From positions 18,111,501 to 18,175,500 of the forward strand of contig CM072335.1 in the NCBI GenBank assembly GCA_036874045.1: a stretch of DNA of 64,000 nt. Direction: 5' to 3'. This DNA is from Cymodocea nodosa. Its lineage: Eukaryota > Streptophyta > Magnoliopsida > Alismatales > Cymodoceaceae. The notes under the pieces were generated by a model, which was given only the letters and a program-made list of their open reading frames with translations, did not search any database and was not told the DNA's origin. This document shows positions 1 through 10,225 of this stretch, piece after piece. Every line of letters begins with the position of its first letter. Position 1 is the first letter of the stretch. Both the position numbers and the translations under genes were made by a program.

Positions 1-417
1 CAACAAAGCACATTCGTTGGGTTAACTTTTAATTCAACAAACTTGTTTGTTGACTTAAGTTCACTTAAGATTTTTTCTATTGTTTGTGTAAATTTTACCT
101 CTCAAAACTAAAACTCTCAGATGTCAATAATTATATAAGTATCAATTTCTTAATTATCATCTGTCAGATTACAATAACCATTTAAATAGCATCTCCTTTT
201 ATAATATATATATGCAATTAAGATCATAATCATCTTTTTATAATATTTCTCCCCCTTTTTGTCATTAATCAAAAAGATAATTACAGAGAATATATATATA
301 TATATATAAGAGATATAATTATAACAACTCTTTCTATAAACAAGAATAATAATTGAACACATTTACAGAAAAATGTATTGTTCAATCAATCAAACAAGTA
401 ATACAAACATTACATTT
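1..417. other. AT-rich 3' flank of element D
   Basis: No gene seen. On the - strand this follows the stop of the env-position ORF, so it should be the 3' untranslated region of element D. It contains a pyrimidine run at 249-261 that reads as a purine tract on the - strand, a possible PPT. A (TA)n microsatellite lies at about 290-310. Positions 15-66 contain the GTTGAGTTA/ACTTAAGT-type motifs that fill the LTRs further right. The element continues past the window edge, so its LTR cannot be defined. Confidence 0.4.
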
Positions 418-2703
418 TTATTCAAAAACAAACAAAAACAGGTATCGACCCCTCCTAAGTATATCACTTATAGCATTACATATTTTATCTCCTAGATGCC
501 TAATATAATTTCTGATGTCGTTAAGCACTGCATCTAAGTCAGGAGGTAGCTAGGTTTGTTGTTCTGCTTGAATTGAATAACTTTGTTGTTGTTGTTGTTG
601 TCATTGAGGTTTATGCATGACCTGTAATTTTTACAAATCTTTGACACTAAATGCTCTCATGCCTTTAGTTTCAGGGGGCCAGTCAGATAAAGTCAATTGG
701 CTTGCAAGGATTCTACATACAACATCACCATAAAATAACTTTGAACTCATATGCTGTAGTTGAGACATAAAAACATCAAACCAATTTATTTGAATTCTAT
801 TCAGCAGGCCATAAGTTGCATATAAACAGCTTATGCTGACTTCCAAATTGTGTCCAACTCTCTGAAATAAATTTGCATGCAATATATTTGCAATAAACCT
901 TGCCTCTGCATTTAGATTTTCCATTAATCTCATTTCAGAATATACATTTGGAATTTTTGATAAAGACTGAATGTTCCATTGTAGTTGTCTTATCATGTCA
1001 AATCTGTTTGTAACAACAACACCTTCATTCTTTAATCCTAAAACTTCAAAAATTAACTCAGGAGACAATATAAACTCCTGTTCATTTATTTGAGTTTTCA
1101 AAAAATTTCCATTCTTGTCCAGATTGCTATAAAAAGCTGGAATAAGCTCTATGTATTGCTTCCATTTCGTTCCTACTAGCAAGAATTTAATGAGGCCTTG
1201 AAACTCAAACAGATCTCTTATTTCCATCAAATTTCTGAATTTTATTAGACGAGCATGCAGAATCTGACATGCAATCAGATTATTGTATTTCTGCAATGCT
1301 TCTTTAGATCTAAAATGAATTGCATTACCTTGAATTTTTAATATTTTACACAAAGAAGGTAATACCTGAAGCTATGATTCAGAGTTTAATTCATCTTCAG
1401 GAACCTCTTCTTCAAAATGAATGTCATGTTGTTCCTCTTCCAAAATATTATCTTGAAGCTGCTTAGGTAAGCTTGATTCTTTAGCTTCAACAGTGTTAGG
1501 AACATTGTCAATATGCTCAACATTCATCTGTTCAATCTCTATAGAATGTTCAGAGTTCAATTTTTTCACAAATTCTATAGCCGATGTATCTGTATGTAAT
1601 TATTCATTTTGTTCAACAGATAATTCCATTGATTCATGCTGTGAATTCTCAAACTCTACTTCTATAGATTCCGTAGAAGGCTGGTTAACTTTTAGCTCTT
1701 CTGGAGTCTTAACAATTTCAATATCTGCTACTCCAGACAATTCAGCCTATGAACTAGTTATTATTTCAACATTGTCAATTATATTTGTAATAACTTGTTC
1801 AATGTCAGGTGCCTGATGCTCTGATTTGTCAATTTCTACATCATCAGGACTTGTACTAATAGAAAAACTTGAGCTCATATTTGACTTGGATTTCTTCTCA
1901 AGTTTTCTAGCAAGGGAAAATAAAGTCTCATTATCTTCATCAGTTTCAGTGTGTTCGGAACTAATGAGTTTATTAGATGCACAATAAGGTACAATGTCTA
2001 GACATACATTGTCCTTTGGAAATAAATTTTCATCTGATTTTCCTTTTTCAATAGACTTTGTTTCCTTAGACATAATTTTTTTGACTTTCCTTCATCTATA
2101 ACATTTCAGTTTCTCCTTTTCAAGTATTGCTGTTTTCTTTTCAAATTGCTCCATAAAAGTTTTCTGCTTTAATTCTTCTAAGGCACTTTCTATTACAACG
2201 GCCTTTCGAAGACTGTCAACTTTTGTTTTGTCTACAACAATATCTGATTCTACTTGTTTTGAATATAAAGGAGTAGGGATAGCTGATTCATGCTCTTCCT
2301 CAAATGCATCTAGTCTTGTACAATTTATAGGAGTTTAAGGAGTTCTATTTGATGAACCTACACCTTTTTCCAAATATTTTGTATACTGTTCCAAAAATGC
2401 AATCTCAGCACATTTCATTCTGTATTCTCTATCAAATTTACTACGAATACCCATGTATGTAATATTTGCATCAGTATGTTGAAGTTATTGTCTAACTTCA
2501 TCTAATATACCCTGAGGAAAGAAGTAATCTCTATAAAGTTCTTCTAACCTTTTGTCCACTCGAAATATTTTCTTGAACCAAGTACATGGAACTTCATCAT
2601 TCTTTATTTCTTTTCCTTTTGCATCTCTTCTGCTTTTGCCTTTTCCTCTGCCACGACCTTTGTAGAACTTGGAGACCATCATCGCAGGTTGTAACAGCAA
2701 CAA
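418..2703 (-). pseudogene. Env-position ORF of Athila-like element D (plant transposon-protein domain), broken
   Basis: One reading frame of about 760 codons runs from 2703 to the TAA at 418-420. It is interrupted by in-frame stops near 2485, 2338, 2092, 1747, 1603, 1372 and at several sites below 630. The N-terminal part is basic (RGRGKGKSRR). The middle (about 2280-1370) is long, acidic, Glu/Ser-rich and coiled-coil-like. The C-terminal third (1353-631) holds a conserved domain with FEFQGL, IQINW and KLFYGD, followed by a poly-Gln stretch near 585-600. The same three motifs occur in the same order in the ORF at 12453-14699. The domain resembles the 'putative plant transposon protein' (Transposase_32-type) proteins encoded 3' of pol in Athila relatives; no enzymatic role is established. 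All breaks are nonsense, with no frameshift seen, so decay is mainly by substitution. Confidence 0.65.
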
Positions 2704-3194
2704 GCGGGAAAGATTTTCTTGACAAAGTTTACAAATAACCTAAGTGCCTGTGTAATAAGTGTTTAAATAGGGTTTTTAGGCGTATAACTCAACATGAAGA
2801 GAAGTCTGGTTTAGAAATTTAAATAAATATTGAATAAAGTTTATTAGATCAAGGTACCCGAAAATATTCAAGTATAACTCGTTGAGTTAACTAACCTAAC
2901 AAGTAAAACGCTGTCTAGAGGCAGTTTTACACGTTACCTTATCTAACATAGCGTCTAGCTAGTACACTTAAAACAATTTTTGGATGCTTCCAACTGAAAC
3001 GTTCCGAAAACAACACACATGCTAAACTTAACATTTTCTTGAGAACATTGTAAACTATTTGAACATTTTGTCCTTTGAATCTAAAATAGTTTATTTGTCT
3101 TTTTAAATTATTTCATCAAGATTTTAAGAGGACATTAATTCAGATTAACTAAGATTTGTATTCTAAATTATATTAATCTGTTTTCGACATTGTT
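2704..3194. other. Non-coding leader upstream of the D ORF
   Basis: No coding potential was recognised. The segment carries a GTTGAGTTA module at 2872-2900 and a CTAACCTAAC motif. On the - strand these sit about 170 bases upstream of the D ORF, the same relative position as the module cluster upstream of the B env-position ORF. It may also contain the start of an LTR of a diverged subfamily, because a purine-tract-like sequence ends at 3195, but I could not align it with LTR A. Confidence 0.35.
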
Positions 3195-4282
3195 AATCCT
3201 CCCCCTACAAATATACTTCAAATATATTCAATCAAAATACAAAATATACTTGTAGTGACAATAGATGTTAAGTATAACTATACTTTTACATTTTCTTTTC
3301 AAAGACTTTCGTTATCCTGACATCATCAAAAATGATTTCTAGAATCAATTCCTACTGTATATGAATCAAAACACAACTTTGAACTCAATGTGATTAATTC
3401 AAGGAGAATAAAAGAATGTATCTCAAATAAACGTTTTCAAAAGTACTAATGTTGATTCAATAAATCAGTAGTCATATAGGTAGAAACTATATGCGATTCA
3501 AACATATCTGTAATTAATGAAACAACTTCTTCTTTTCAAGACAGTAAATATTGATAATTTTCTTTAAAAGTTAGTTTGAAAAGCTTGAATCATACAAGAG
3601 CTTTCTAATGTACCCGTGTAATGAGCTTTCAGTCAACAATCCCAGATCTGATCAAGACCTTAGGTTGCCAGATTTAAAGAATCCTTTTTCAGGACAACAA
3701 TCCTTACATACTTGTCTGCTCAAGTACAAAAGGCTCGTGATCAAACTAATCAATAAACTCTCAAAGATTTTCACTTTGTAAGCACTTTTCATTTTAAGCA
3801 GAGTATATATGTATTCCATTAATATAGATGCAATAAAACACAAATCTCATACAATTTTTACTTCTATGATTGTACTAAGAATATGAATCAGTTTCAATAA
3901 GCTTATACTTTTGATTAACAGTTTAAGATGAGTTACATATAACTTATTCTACAAGTTTAATCAATTAAGTCAAATTTATGTATGATCATATGCATTTTCC
4001 TTGATTCAAAGAAAACATTTAATCAAAATTTTAGAATGTTAGAAGTATTTAATGTTTTTCATTTACACTTCCACTTAAAATTGTAAAAACCATTAAAATT
4101 GATAAACTACTTAAAATCAATAAGATACTACTATGATTTTACAATAAATACATAGTATCTTAAGCAGCAGTTTAGATATTACTTTAGATATTTATAATAC
4201 GTATATAATATCTATGAGGTGAACAACATCATCAATAATATTTATCTTTTATGTGGAGTTAGAAGCATTTTACACATCACAT
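3195..4282 (-). other. 3' UTR of a truncated second Athila-like internal region
   Basis: This non-coding segment aligns, with divergence, to the 3' untranslated region of element B at 7124-8250. The stretch at 3555-3770, with its long run of TE-UTR phrases ending in a CTCAAGTACAAAAGGCTCG motif, is nearly the same as 7635-7815. The G-rich tract on the - strand at 3195-3206 is in PPT position. Homology to the pol leader starts abruptly at 4283, so this region is joined directly to the PBS-proximal fragment by an internal deletion that removed pol. Confidence 0.55.
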
Positions 4283-4884
4283 AGCAAATTATGCAGGTTT
4301 ATAACATTATAATTTTCATTGTCCTGTTGCATAACTTGTATTTTCATTGCATTTTTGTCTAATGCTTTTAATTTTGTTTCCAGATCATCTAATTTCATTG
4401 CATTCAATTTTTGATCAATTTTCTTTATGGCTTTTTCTGTTTCGTAAATTATATCCTGCTTAGGTTCTGAATATGATTCCTTATAGTTTAACTGGTTCAC
4501 TTCTTGTTGTTGACACATAAAGTTTTCCAATTTGTCCAGATTTTGCTCTATACTATGCTCCAATCTGTCATAGCTATCCCAAACTTTAGTGTCTCTCATC
4601 ATATTACACATTCTATACTGACCATCAGTTGGGTAAACTATAGGATTCTCATACTCGGCTCTATTATATTGAGGATAATTCATTTGTTGTTCATGGGATC
4701 TAACAAACTGTAGACGTCTCAATTTCAAACAATCAGAAATGTCGTGTCCTTCAGAATTGTAGAATTTACATATGCTAATTACAGGTTTTAGAAATCTTTG
4801 AGCATAAGCATATGCCATATTCTCAATTACTGAAGAAAACACACAACTCTGGCTATTAACGAAACAGCTCTAATAGTTGCTTAT
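4283..4884 (-). pseudogene. Pol leader / zinc-knuckle fragment beside LTR A
   Basis: This copy of the PBS-proximal coding segment is near-identical to 19390-20004 of element B and is cut off at 4283. It encodes a zinc-knuckle-like stretch, CKFYNSEGHDISDC, in which the expected second Cys is Tyr. That is followed by a Glu/Lys-rich coiled-coil region. Unlike the B copy it reads through in one frame: it keeps two bases near 4517 that are missing in B. PR, RT and IN are absent downstream. It is the 5' stump of a second internal region attached to LTR A. Confidence 0.6.
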
Positions 4885-4916
4885 ATCTATTCAATTCAAT
4901 ACAATTCAATTCAATT
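4885..4916. repeat. (TTGAA)n leader repeat
   Basis: A short pentanucleotide array (ATTCA/TTGAA) abuts the primer binding site. The same array occurs at the same place in the other two copies (about 20000-20031 and 26588-26640), so it is a fixed leader feature of the family. It is longest in element C. Confidence 0.8.
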
Positions 4917-4933
4917 CCCCAGCAACGGCGCCA
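4917..4933 (-). other. Primer binding site (tRNA-Asp type) after LTR A
   Basis: The + strand reads CCCCAGCAACGGCGCCA, one mismatch from the 3' end of plant tRNA-Asp (CCCCGGCAACGGCGCCA). This is the primer used by Athila-lineage elements. It lies 7 bases from the LTR A terminus at 4941. Its presence means internal sequence begins on this side of LTR A as well as on the other side. Confidence 0.85.
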
Positions 4934-4940
4934 CAAAACT

Positions 4941-7123
4941 TGTTTGTATTTTTCCCAGCACTACACTAGAAAAAACTTGGATTTGTTACTTCTATTTTTA
5001 CTTAGTTAATTTATCTTTATGTCTATTCTTTCTTTTAGAAGTAAACAAACAACCTTTAATACAATTTAGATATTAATTCCAATTAGTACTTTAACTGCAA
5101 GTGCACAGTGTCTATTGTATCAGTGTGCAAGTACAGGTTGATCCCACAGGGAATTGCTGACGAATTTAAGAACTGTTTGATTGTTAACAATTCAAAATTA
5201 TATTCAATAAGCACTCCGTTGAATTACAATTAACTCAACGAACAAAGTTCGTTGAGTTATGGCTAACTCAACGGACTAACCTCGTGGACTAAAGTTAACT
5301 CCACGAGCCTGTCTCTTCTTTATAATAATGCTATTTACAGAGGAATTCGGCCAACCATTAGGCGATTCCACAGATTGTAAATAACATCAATTAAGCTTTT
5401 TAATGCTAGTTAACATTGGGTTTATCATTAAGCAATACTAACATTTAGATGATTCAAACAGTAACCATTAAAATCTTTAAGTCTTTTGTATGAACCAATT
5501 TTAGTAAACTGTAAAATTAAAACTAACATAAAACAATTACAAAACTGATACAGATAGCATTAATCCCGATACAACACAAACAATACAACACTCAAATACA
5601 ACATACAAACAAAGATAAATTGTTTTTGATATTTTTGTTATGATGCTAACATGGAAATGGGCGAAAGGTGAAATGTAAAGTAATCTCACTTGACAGTAAA
5701 TACTTCCGACACTACTTGCAACGCGATTACACCACTGAAAATTAAACCACTAACAATTCTGTCTCCTCTCCCTATAGAATCGCGAGTCCAGAATTGCAAG
5801 ATGATCTCCTCTTCATCATATAGGCATCAACCCGAAGCCAAGGCTAAAAGCTTTACAATCTCCTGAAATTTGAGTCGGCGCTTGGTAAAAATGGCTTTCC
5901 TTCTTGCGACGCGATCACTCCTCACAGTGGTTGTCAGGCACTGTGTTTGGCTCGGAATCGACCCGACATCAGGCAAGTATCCTCATAGACCTCCGATGGT
6001 TGTTGATTATGGTGGTGATGATGGTGGTTGGTGTGATATTTTAGAGAATTGCGATGCTCATCCTCCTCTACACACACTGTCCGTCCATCGATCACACCTT
6101 CTTCTTTTTTCTTCTTTTCTTTTATATTTCTTCAGTAGTAACTGCTTCTGCTTGAATGATCAGTTGGATTTCCTTCATTCAGATCAATGGCGATGCTTCC
6201 TTCTCCTGCACGATACGTGCAAATGTGGTTTTTTCCCTTCCAACTGTCCTATTTCTACAACCGCTACAATGGCATATTAGAAAATATATAGTCCGTGGAG
6301 TTACAGATAACTCAACGGACTTTCTTCGTTGATTTAACTATAAAATACGTGCATACATTTAACTATCTGATGCTCAGGTGCATTTCGGATACTTATAAAC
6401 TTAACTATCCGATGCTCAGATGCATTTCGGATAGTTACAATTAACTCACCGATATATAACTTAAGTAAATCTACCAGATCTCGACACGTGCCAGCAGCAG
6501 TTTAATCATAAAATAACATTTCAGAGAGTTACAGGTCTAACTATCCGATGCTTAGATGCATTTTGGATATTTACAACTAACTCACTGAAAATCCACTTAA
6601 GTCACTTACCTAGAACATGACATGTGTCCTCAGCTATTTTATAAATAAAAAGAGATTTCGGAGAGTTACAGGGATAACTATCTGATGCCCAGCTGCAATT
6701 TTGGATAGTTATAGATAACTCACTGAAAGTTCACTTAAGTCATTCATTCTGGTTTCGAAACGCGTACTTCAGGAAATAATAAAATATTCTCTCAAAACAT
6801 AACTGTTCGGCAATTTAAACATAACTATCTGATACATATTCGGTCTGTTAAACATAACTGTCTGAATTTGTTCAATATATTAAACATAACTGTCCGAAAT
6901 ATCAGAAAATTCGGATACTTAAGAATTTCACAGCTTGCAACTTACTGACAGTTCATAAATGTACTAAATTAACATTAATTCCCCAAAGTTAAGCAAATTC
7001 TTCAATTAAAGCATATAATAGTGCAATTATAACATAATGGCTTAATTCTCATATGATAAGCTAAATATTATACAATTAACCATCATTTAACCGTTAACAA
7101 TATGCACTTTTTCATTCTAAACA
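4941..7123 (-). repeat. LTR A (3' LTR of element B, shared with a second internal region)
   Basis: This 2183-bp LTR starts TGTTTG and ends ...TAAACA on the + strand. It matches the interrupted LTR 20056-21498 + 28592-29338 in length and sequence. On the right it is bounded by the PPT (7124-7136); on the left by a PBS. The U5-side part (5200-5310) carries nested inverted repeats of the CCGTTGAGTTA / TAACTCAACGG type. The U3-side part (about 6340-6990) carries diverged tandem units described separately. A + strand ORF at 5870-6280, antisense to the element, recurs in the other LTR copies but has no recognisable domain. An AAATATAAAAG motif on the - strand near 6118-6128 could be the TATA box; this is unproven. 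Confidence 0.85.
6411..6811. promoter_or_regulatory. Three ~135-bp tandem U3 units with inverted repeats and ACGT/E-box cores
   Basis: Three diverged units begin near 6411, 6541 and 6677. Each contains, in order, AACTATCYGATGC...GGATA (an inverted repeat), AACTCAC[C/T]GA, ACTTAAGT, a CACGTG-like or related core, an A/T-rich stretch, and TTTCGGAGAGTTACAGG or a close variant. Tandem units of this size in U3 are typical of LTR enhancers. LTR C copies keep a single unit and have different sequence upstream. Binding factors are unknown. Confidence 0.6.
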
Positions 7124-7160
7124 CTTCCCCCATACCTAATTTTTGCTAGTCCCTTAGCAA
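7124..7160 (-). other. Polypurine tract and preceding hairpin of element B
   Basis: Read on the - strand, a hairpin (TTGCTA/TAGCAA, 7143-7160) is followed by GGTATGGGGGAAG (7124-7136), which directly abuts the LTR start at 7123. This is the expected plus-strand priming site. An equivalent sequence abuts the LTR of element C at 23446. Confidence 0.8.
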
Positions 7161-8436
7161 ACTAAGATCTAATTAATTGGTTTTTAAAAGTGCTAGAATT
7201 AATTCTTCCCCTTTCGTTTTTTCTTCTGTTTAGCATAAAAAATATATTTTATATGTTTCAGTAATCAACCTGCAAAGATATTTAGAATATATGTAAATTA
7301 CATACAAAGTATATCATCTTCATACAGGTGTTAATTATATTATCGTTTGTTCTTCTTTTCATCATCTGTCATCCTGAATTTTCCAATAAGATTTCTAGAA
7401 GAAATTTCAACAACATACGAATCATAGTACAATCAAATTCAATCTAATTAAGACAAGTAGAATAAAGAATTGAATTTCCATTAAACAACTTCAAAAGTCA
7501 ATTCCAGATTCATATTTCAGCAATTCTAGATAACAGAAAATATACTTGATTTATAAGATATCTGTATTTCACAAAACACTTGTATCTTTTCAAAACAGTA
7601 TATATATATATATATATTTTTTTTTTGATTCTTTAAAAGTTAATTTGACAAGCTTGAATCATACAAGAGCTTTCTAATGTACCCATGTAACGAGCTTTCA
7701 GTCAACAATCTCAGATCTGATTAGGATCTTAGGTTTCCAGATTTCAAGAGTCCTTTTTCAAGTCAACAATCCTTACATACCTATCTGCTCAAGTACAAAA
7801 GGCTCGTGATCAAACAAGTCAATAAACTCTCAAAATTTTCCTTTTTTTTTTTTTTTCTTTCACAAAACTAAAATGCACACACAAAACAAAACATTAATCA
7901 CATATTATATATGTATGTATTTCATTAATACAGATGAAGTAAAACACCAATCTCATATAGTCATGTTTCTATCATTTACTGAAAATATGAATCCATAACA
8001 ATAAGCTCATACTTTATCTGTAGTTTAATAAGATCTACACATAAATCATTCTACAAGTTCAATCAGTCAAATTAAATGTATCTTTCATCAAATGTGTTTT
8101 ATTTAATCTAGAATTCACATCTCAGCTCCTTCAGGACTTCAGATAATTTTCTGATTAAATATTATGTATTCTGATTTCATTTTAAAATCGTCAAACTGTT
8201 AAACTCATGAAATTCAGAAAAATCATAAGATACTATATCTAGATTTGCATAAATAATAAATTCTATAGCATCTTCTATAGCCTTCTAAATATAACATTCA
8301 AGCAGTTTATAAAAATTTTATAGTCTCAATTATCGGATAGTTACAGCAAGTTCATAAAAATTTTTAATTTCCTCAAAACTTTGCAGTACCATTTTAATTC
8401 CTTTAATTAAGAAACTTACATGGTTGTTACTTTAAT
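7161..8436 (-). other. 3' untranslated region of element B
   Basis: Non-coding and AT-rich, with poly-T runs at about 7610-7625 and 7839-7857. Its left part aligns to 23480-24400 in element C and to 3195-4250 beside LTR A. No ORF longer than noise is conserved among the three copies. Confidence 0.6.
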
Positions 8437-8480
8437 TACCTCCCCCCCTATGCCTACATTTTGCATTGTCCTCAATGTAA
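8437..8480 (-). other. Second hairpin + G-tract, PPT-like
   Basis: On the - strand a small hairpin (CATTG/CAATG, 8465-8478) is followed by a purine run with seven G (8439-8448). Layout and spacing copy the true PPT at 7124-7160. It follows the F-box ORF by about 420 bases. It could be an old PPT left inside the element or a processing signal repeated after a coding block. Confidence 0.45.
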
Positions 8481-8897
8481 AAGGTTTGACAATAAATACA
8501 GTAATTATAGCAGGCATGAATAAAGTTTTGTTTGATTTAAAATTCAGGATAAGTAATTGGTTACATATCTTGTTCCATTTGTATCTCTTGCATATTCCGA
8601 TTTTTGATTCTGAAAAACTTTTCATTCCCAAATAAACACAGAATATAAAACAAAATAACATTTAACAGATATTAATAAATCAATGTCTTGTGTAGAACCT
8701 AGGCTTCTATGCCTTTGGTGGCTCACAAGCAAGCTAGTTGGTTTCCTAGAATAGATACCAACAAACTGGATTGATATTTTGTTTTGTTTGTTTATTTTTT
8801 TTTTCTATAAAATGAACATGAAAACTTCAAAATTCCTTTTTTTTTCTTTCTAAAAATAAATGCAGAATACACAACATTAAACACACAAAATCACACC

Positions 8898-10031
8898 TTA
8901 AGAACATGATTGAAAAGTAGAAACAAATGGAATAAATGTATCAGTCCAAGCAAACTTTTTAGGCATAGTTCTTCTTGCTATTAATTCTGTTTTAATGCAG
9001 TTCTTGTTCCTTTTTAATTTGTAAACATGCAATATATTATAAATTCCAAATATAAGTGTATTACCATTAATGATATGTAATGTAGAAAGGGATCCTTTTT
9101 GGTTCCAAGGTAATGTAGCAGTTTCTATTTCTACATCTATTTCAATATACTCCTCTTCCCACTTCCATTCATTCATGTCTTCCATAATCCATATTTGAAA
9201 TTTCATCAGTTCATCCCACCATCTTATCAGACATAAAGTAGGATCATCTTCTTCATTATACCACATTCTTATTTGAATTTCATTAAATTCTGCAGATGGT
9301 GGTGTAGCTATTTCACTCGGTACAGGTAAAATTTCTATATAATCATCATAATTGTCTATGCTCACTATGTATAAATCAGATCCATATGCTAATGGTATCT
9401 CCGTGAATAAATAGATATATCCATCGAGTACGACATGTGTTTGGTTAATTAATGATTTCTGTCCTAGATATATTATAATGTTTTCATTCCAAAATCTATT
9501 TAGAAAATTATACACACTTAAGCGTAAATCTTCACCCCAATTTCCTGTAGGTCTCCAATAATATAATTTTTCAGGAATTGTAAAATTTTTATCAGAAAAT
9601 ATTAAAGCTGACCCACAATTTTCAGTTGGTGCTTCAAATATATTAGGTCTTCCTATATTCCATTCTTCTCTTGTTATAGGATTTTGTATCAAAATATCAG
9701 GTAATATTAAACTTGCATACCTTGGTCTCGTCTTGTATATGATTAATCCTTCATCTATTCCCATAATATTATTTATTCCTTCTAATGCATTGGGTGGAAT
9801 TCCAGTAGTTTCTTCCATAGCCAGATATTCATGGGTATTTGAACTACGATTAAATGACCTCCATATGAATCCATCTCTAATCTTAGTCATTTTTGCAGCT
9901 TGTAGTCCTTGAAAATATTTTTCTTCAATACAGTCTTTAATTTCCTTTGATACACAACACAACCTGCACAAATCTTTAGCTAACAAGTTACTTAATACTT
10001 CTCTTAGTGCATCCAACGGTAATTACATCAT
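8898..10031 (-). pseudogene. Intronless F-box protein gene carried inside element B (nonsense at codon 3)
   Basis: F-box proteins are the substrate-choosing subunits of SCF ubiquitin ligases and bind SKP1. From an ATG at 10031 the frame reads Met-Met-stop and then LPLDALREVLSNLLAKDLC, a good F-box start followed by the RLCCVSKEIKD helix. The frame is then open for 372 codons to 8898. After the F-box come segments typical of F-box-associated domains: GIDEGLIIYKTRP and LIQNPITREEW near residues 80-120, then Trp/Tyr-rich beta-type sequence (WYNEEDDPTLCLIRWWDE). The length fits plant F-box/FBA proteins. It lies on the element's coding strand between gag and the PPT, so it belongs to the retroelement. 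An inverted-repeat module lies 75-135 bases upstream. The single TAA is the only break I found. Translation could only restart downstream, losing the first F-box residues. Target unknown. Confidence 0.7.
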
Positions 10032-10225
10032 TTCCATTTGTCGATTCTGTAAAACACAAACAAAAATTTAGCAGAGAAAAAAATTAACATAACTACTGCA
10101 CACCCTCGTGGAGTTAAGGCATAACTCAACGGACAAAGTTCGTTGAGTTAAAAATTAACTCTATGATACTATTAACTAAAAATAAAACATATATACATAC
10201 AGATAGTTGCTTCAGATATTCTGCT
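10032..10225 (-). promoter_or_regulatory. Inverted-repeat module between gag and the F-box ORF
   Basis: Positions 10104-10166 contain CTCGTGGAGTTA, TAACTCAACGG, TTCGTTGAGTTA and AATTAACTC in tight succession. This is the same set found in the LTRs (for example 5205-5310). In coding orientation it sits just upstream of the F-box ORF. It may be an internal promoter, a hairpin in the RNA, or a relic of an older LTR. Confidence 0.5.

Noticed and set aside
5870..6280. Conserved + strand ORF in LTR A, with copies at 20985, 22426 and 27589
   Set aside because: It is antisense to the element, has no recognisable domain, and its conservation is explained by the LTR copies being related. The C-terminal parts differ by frame.
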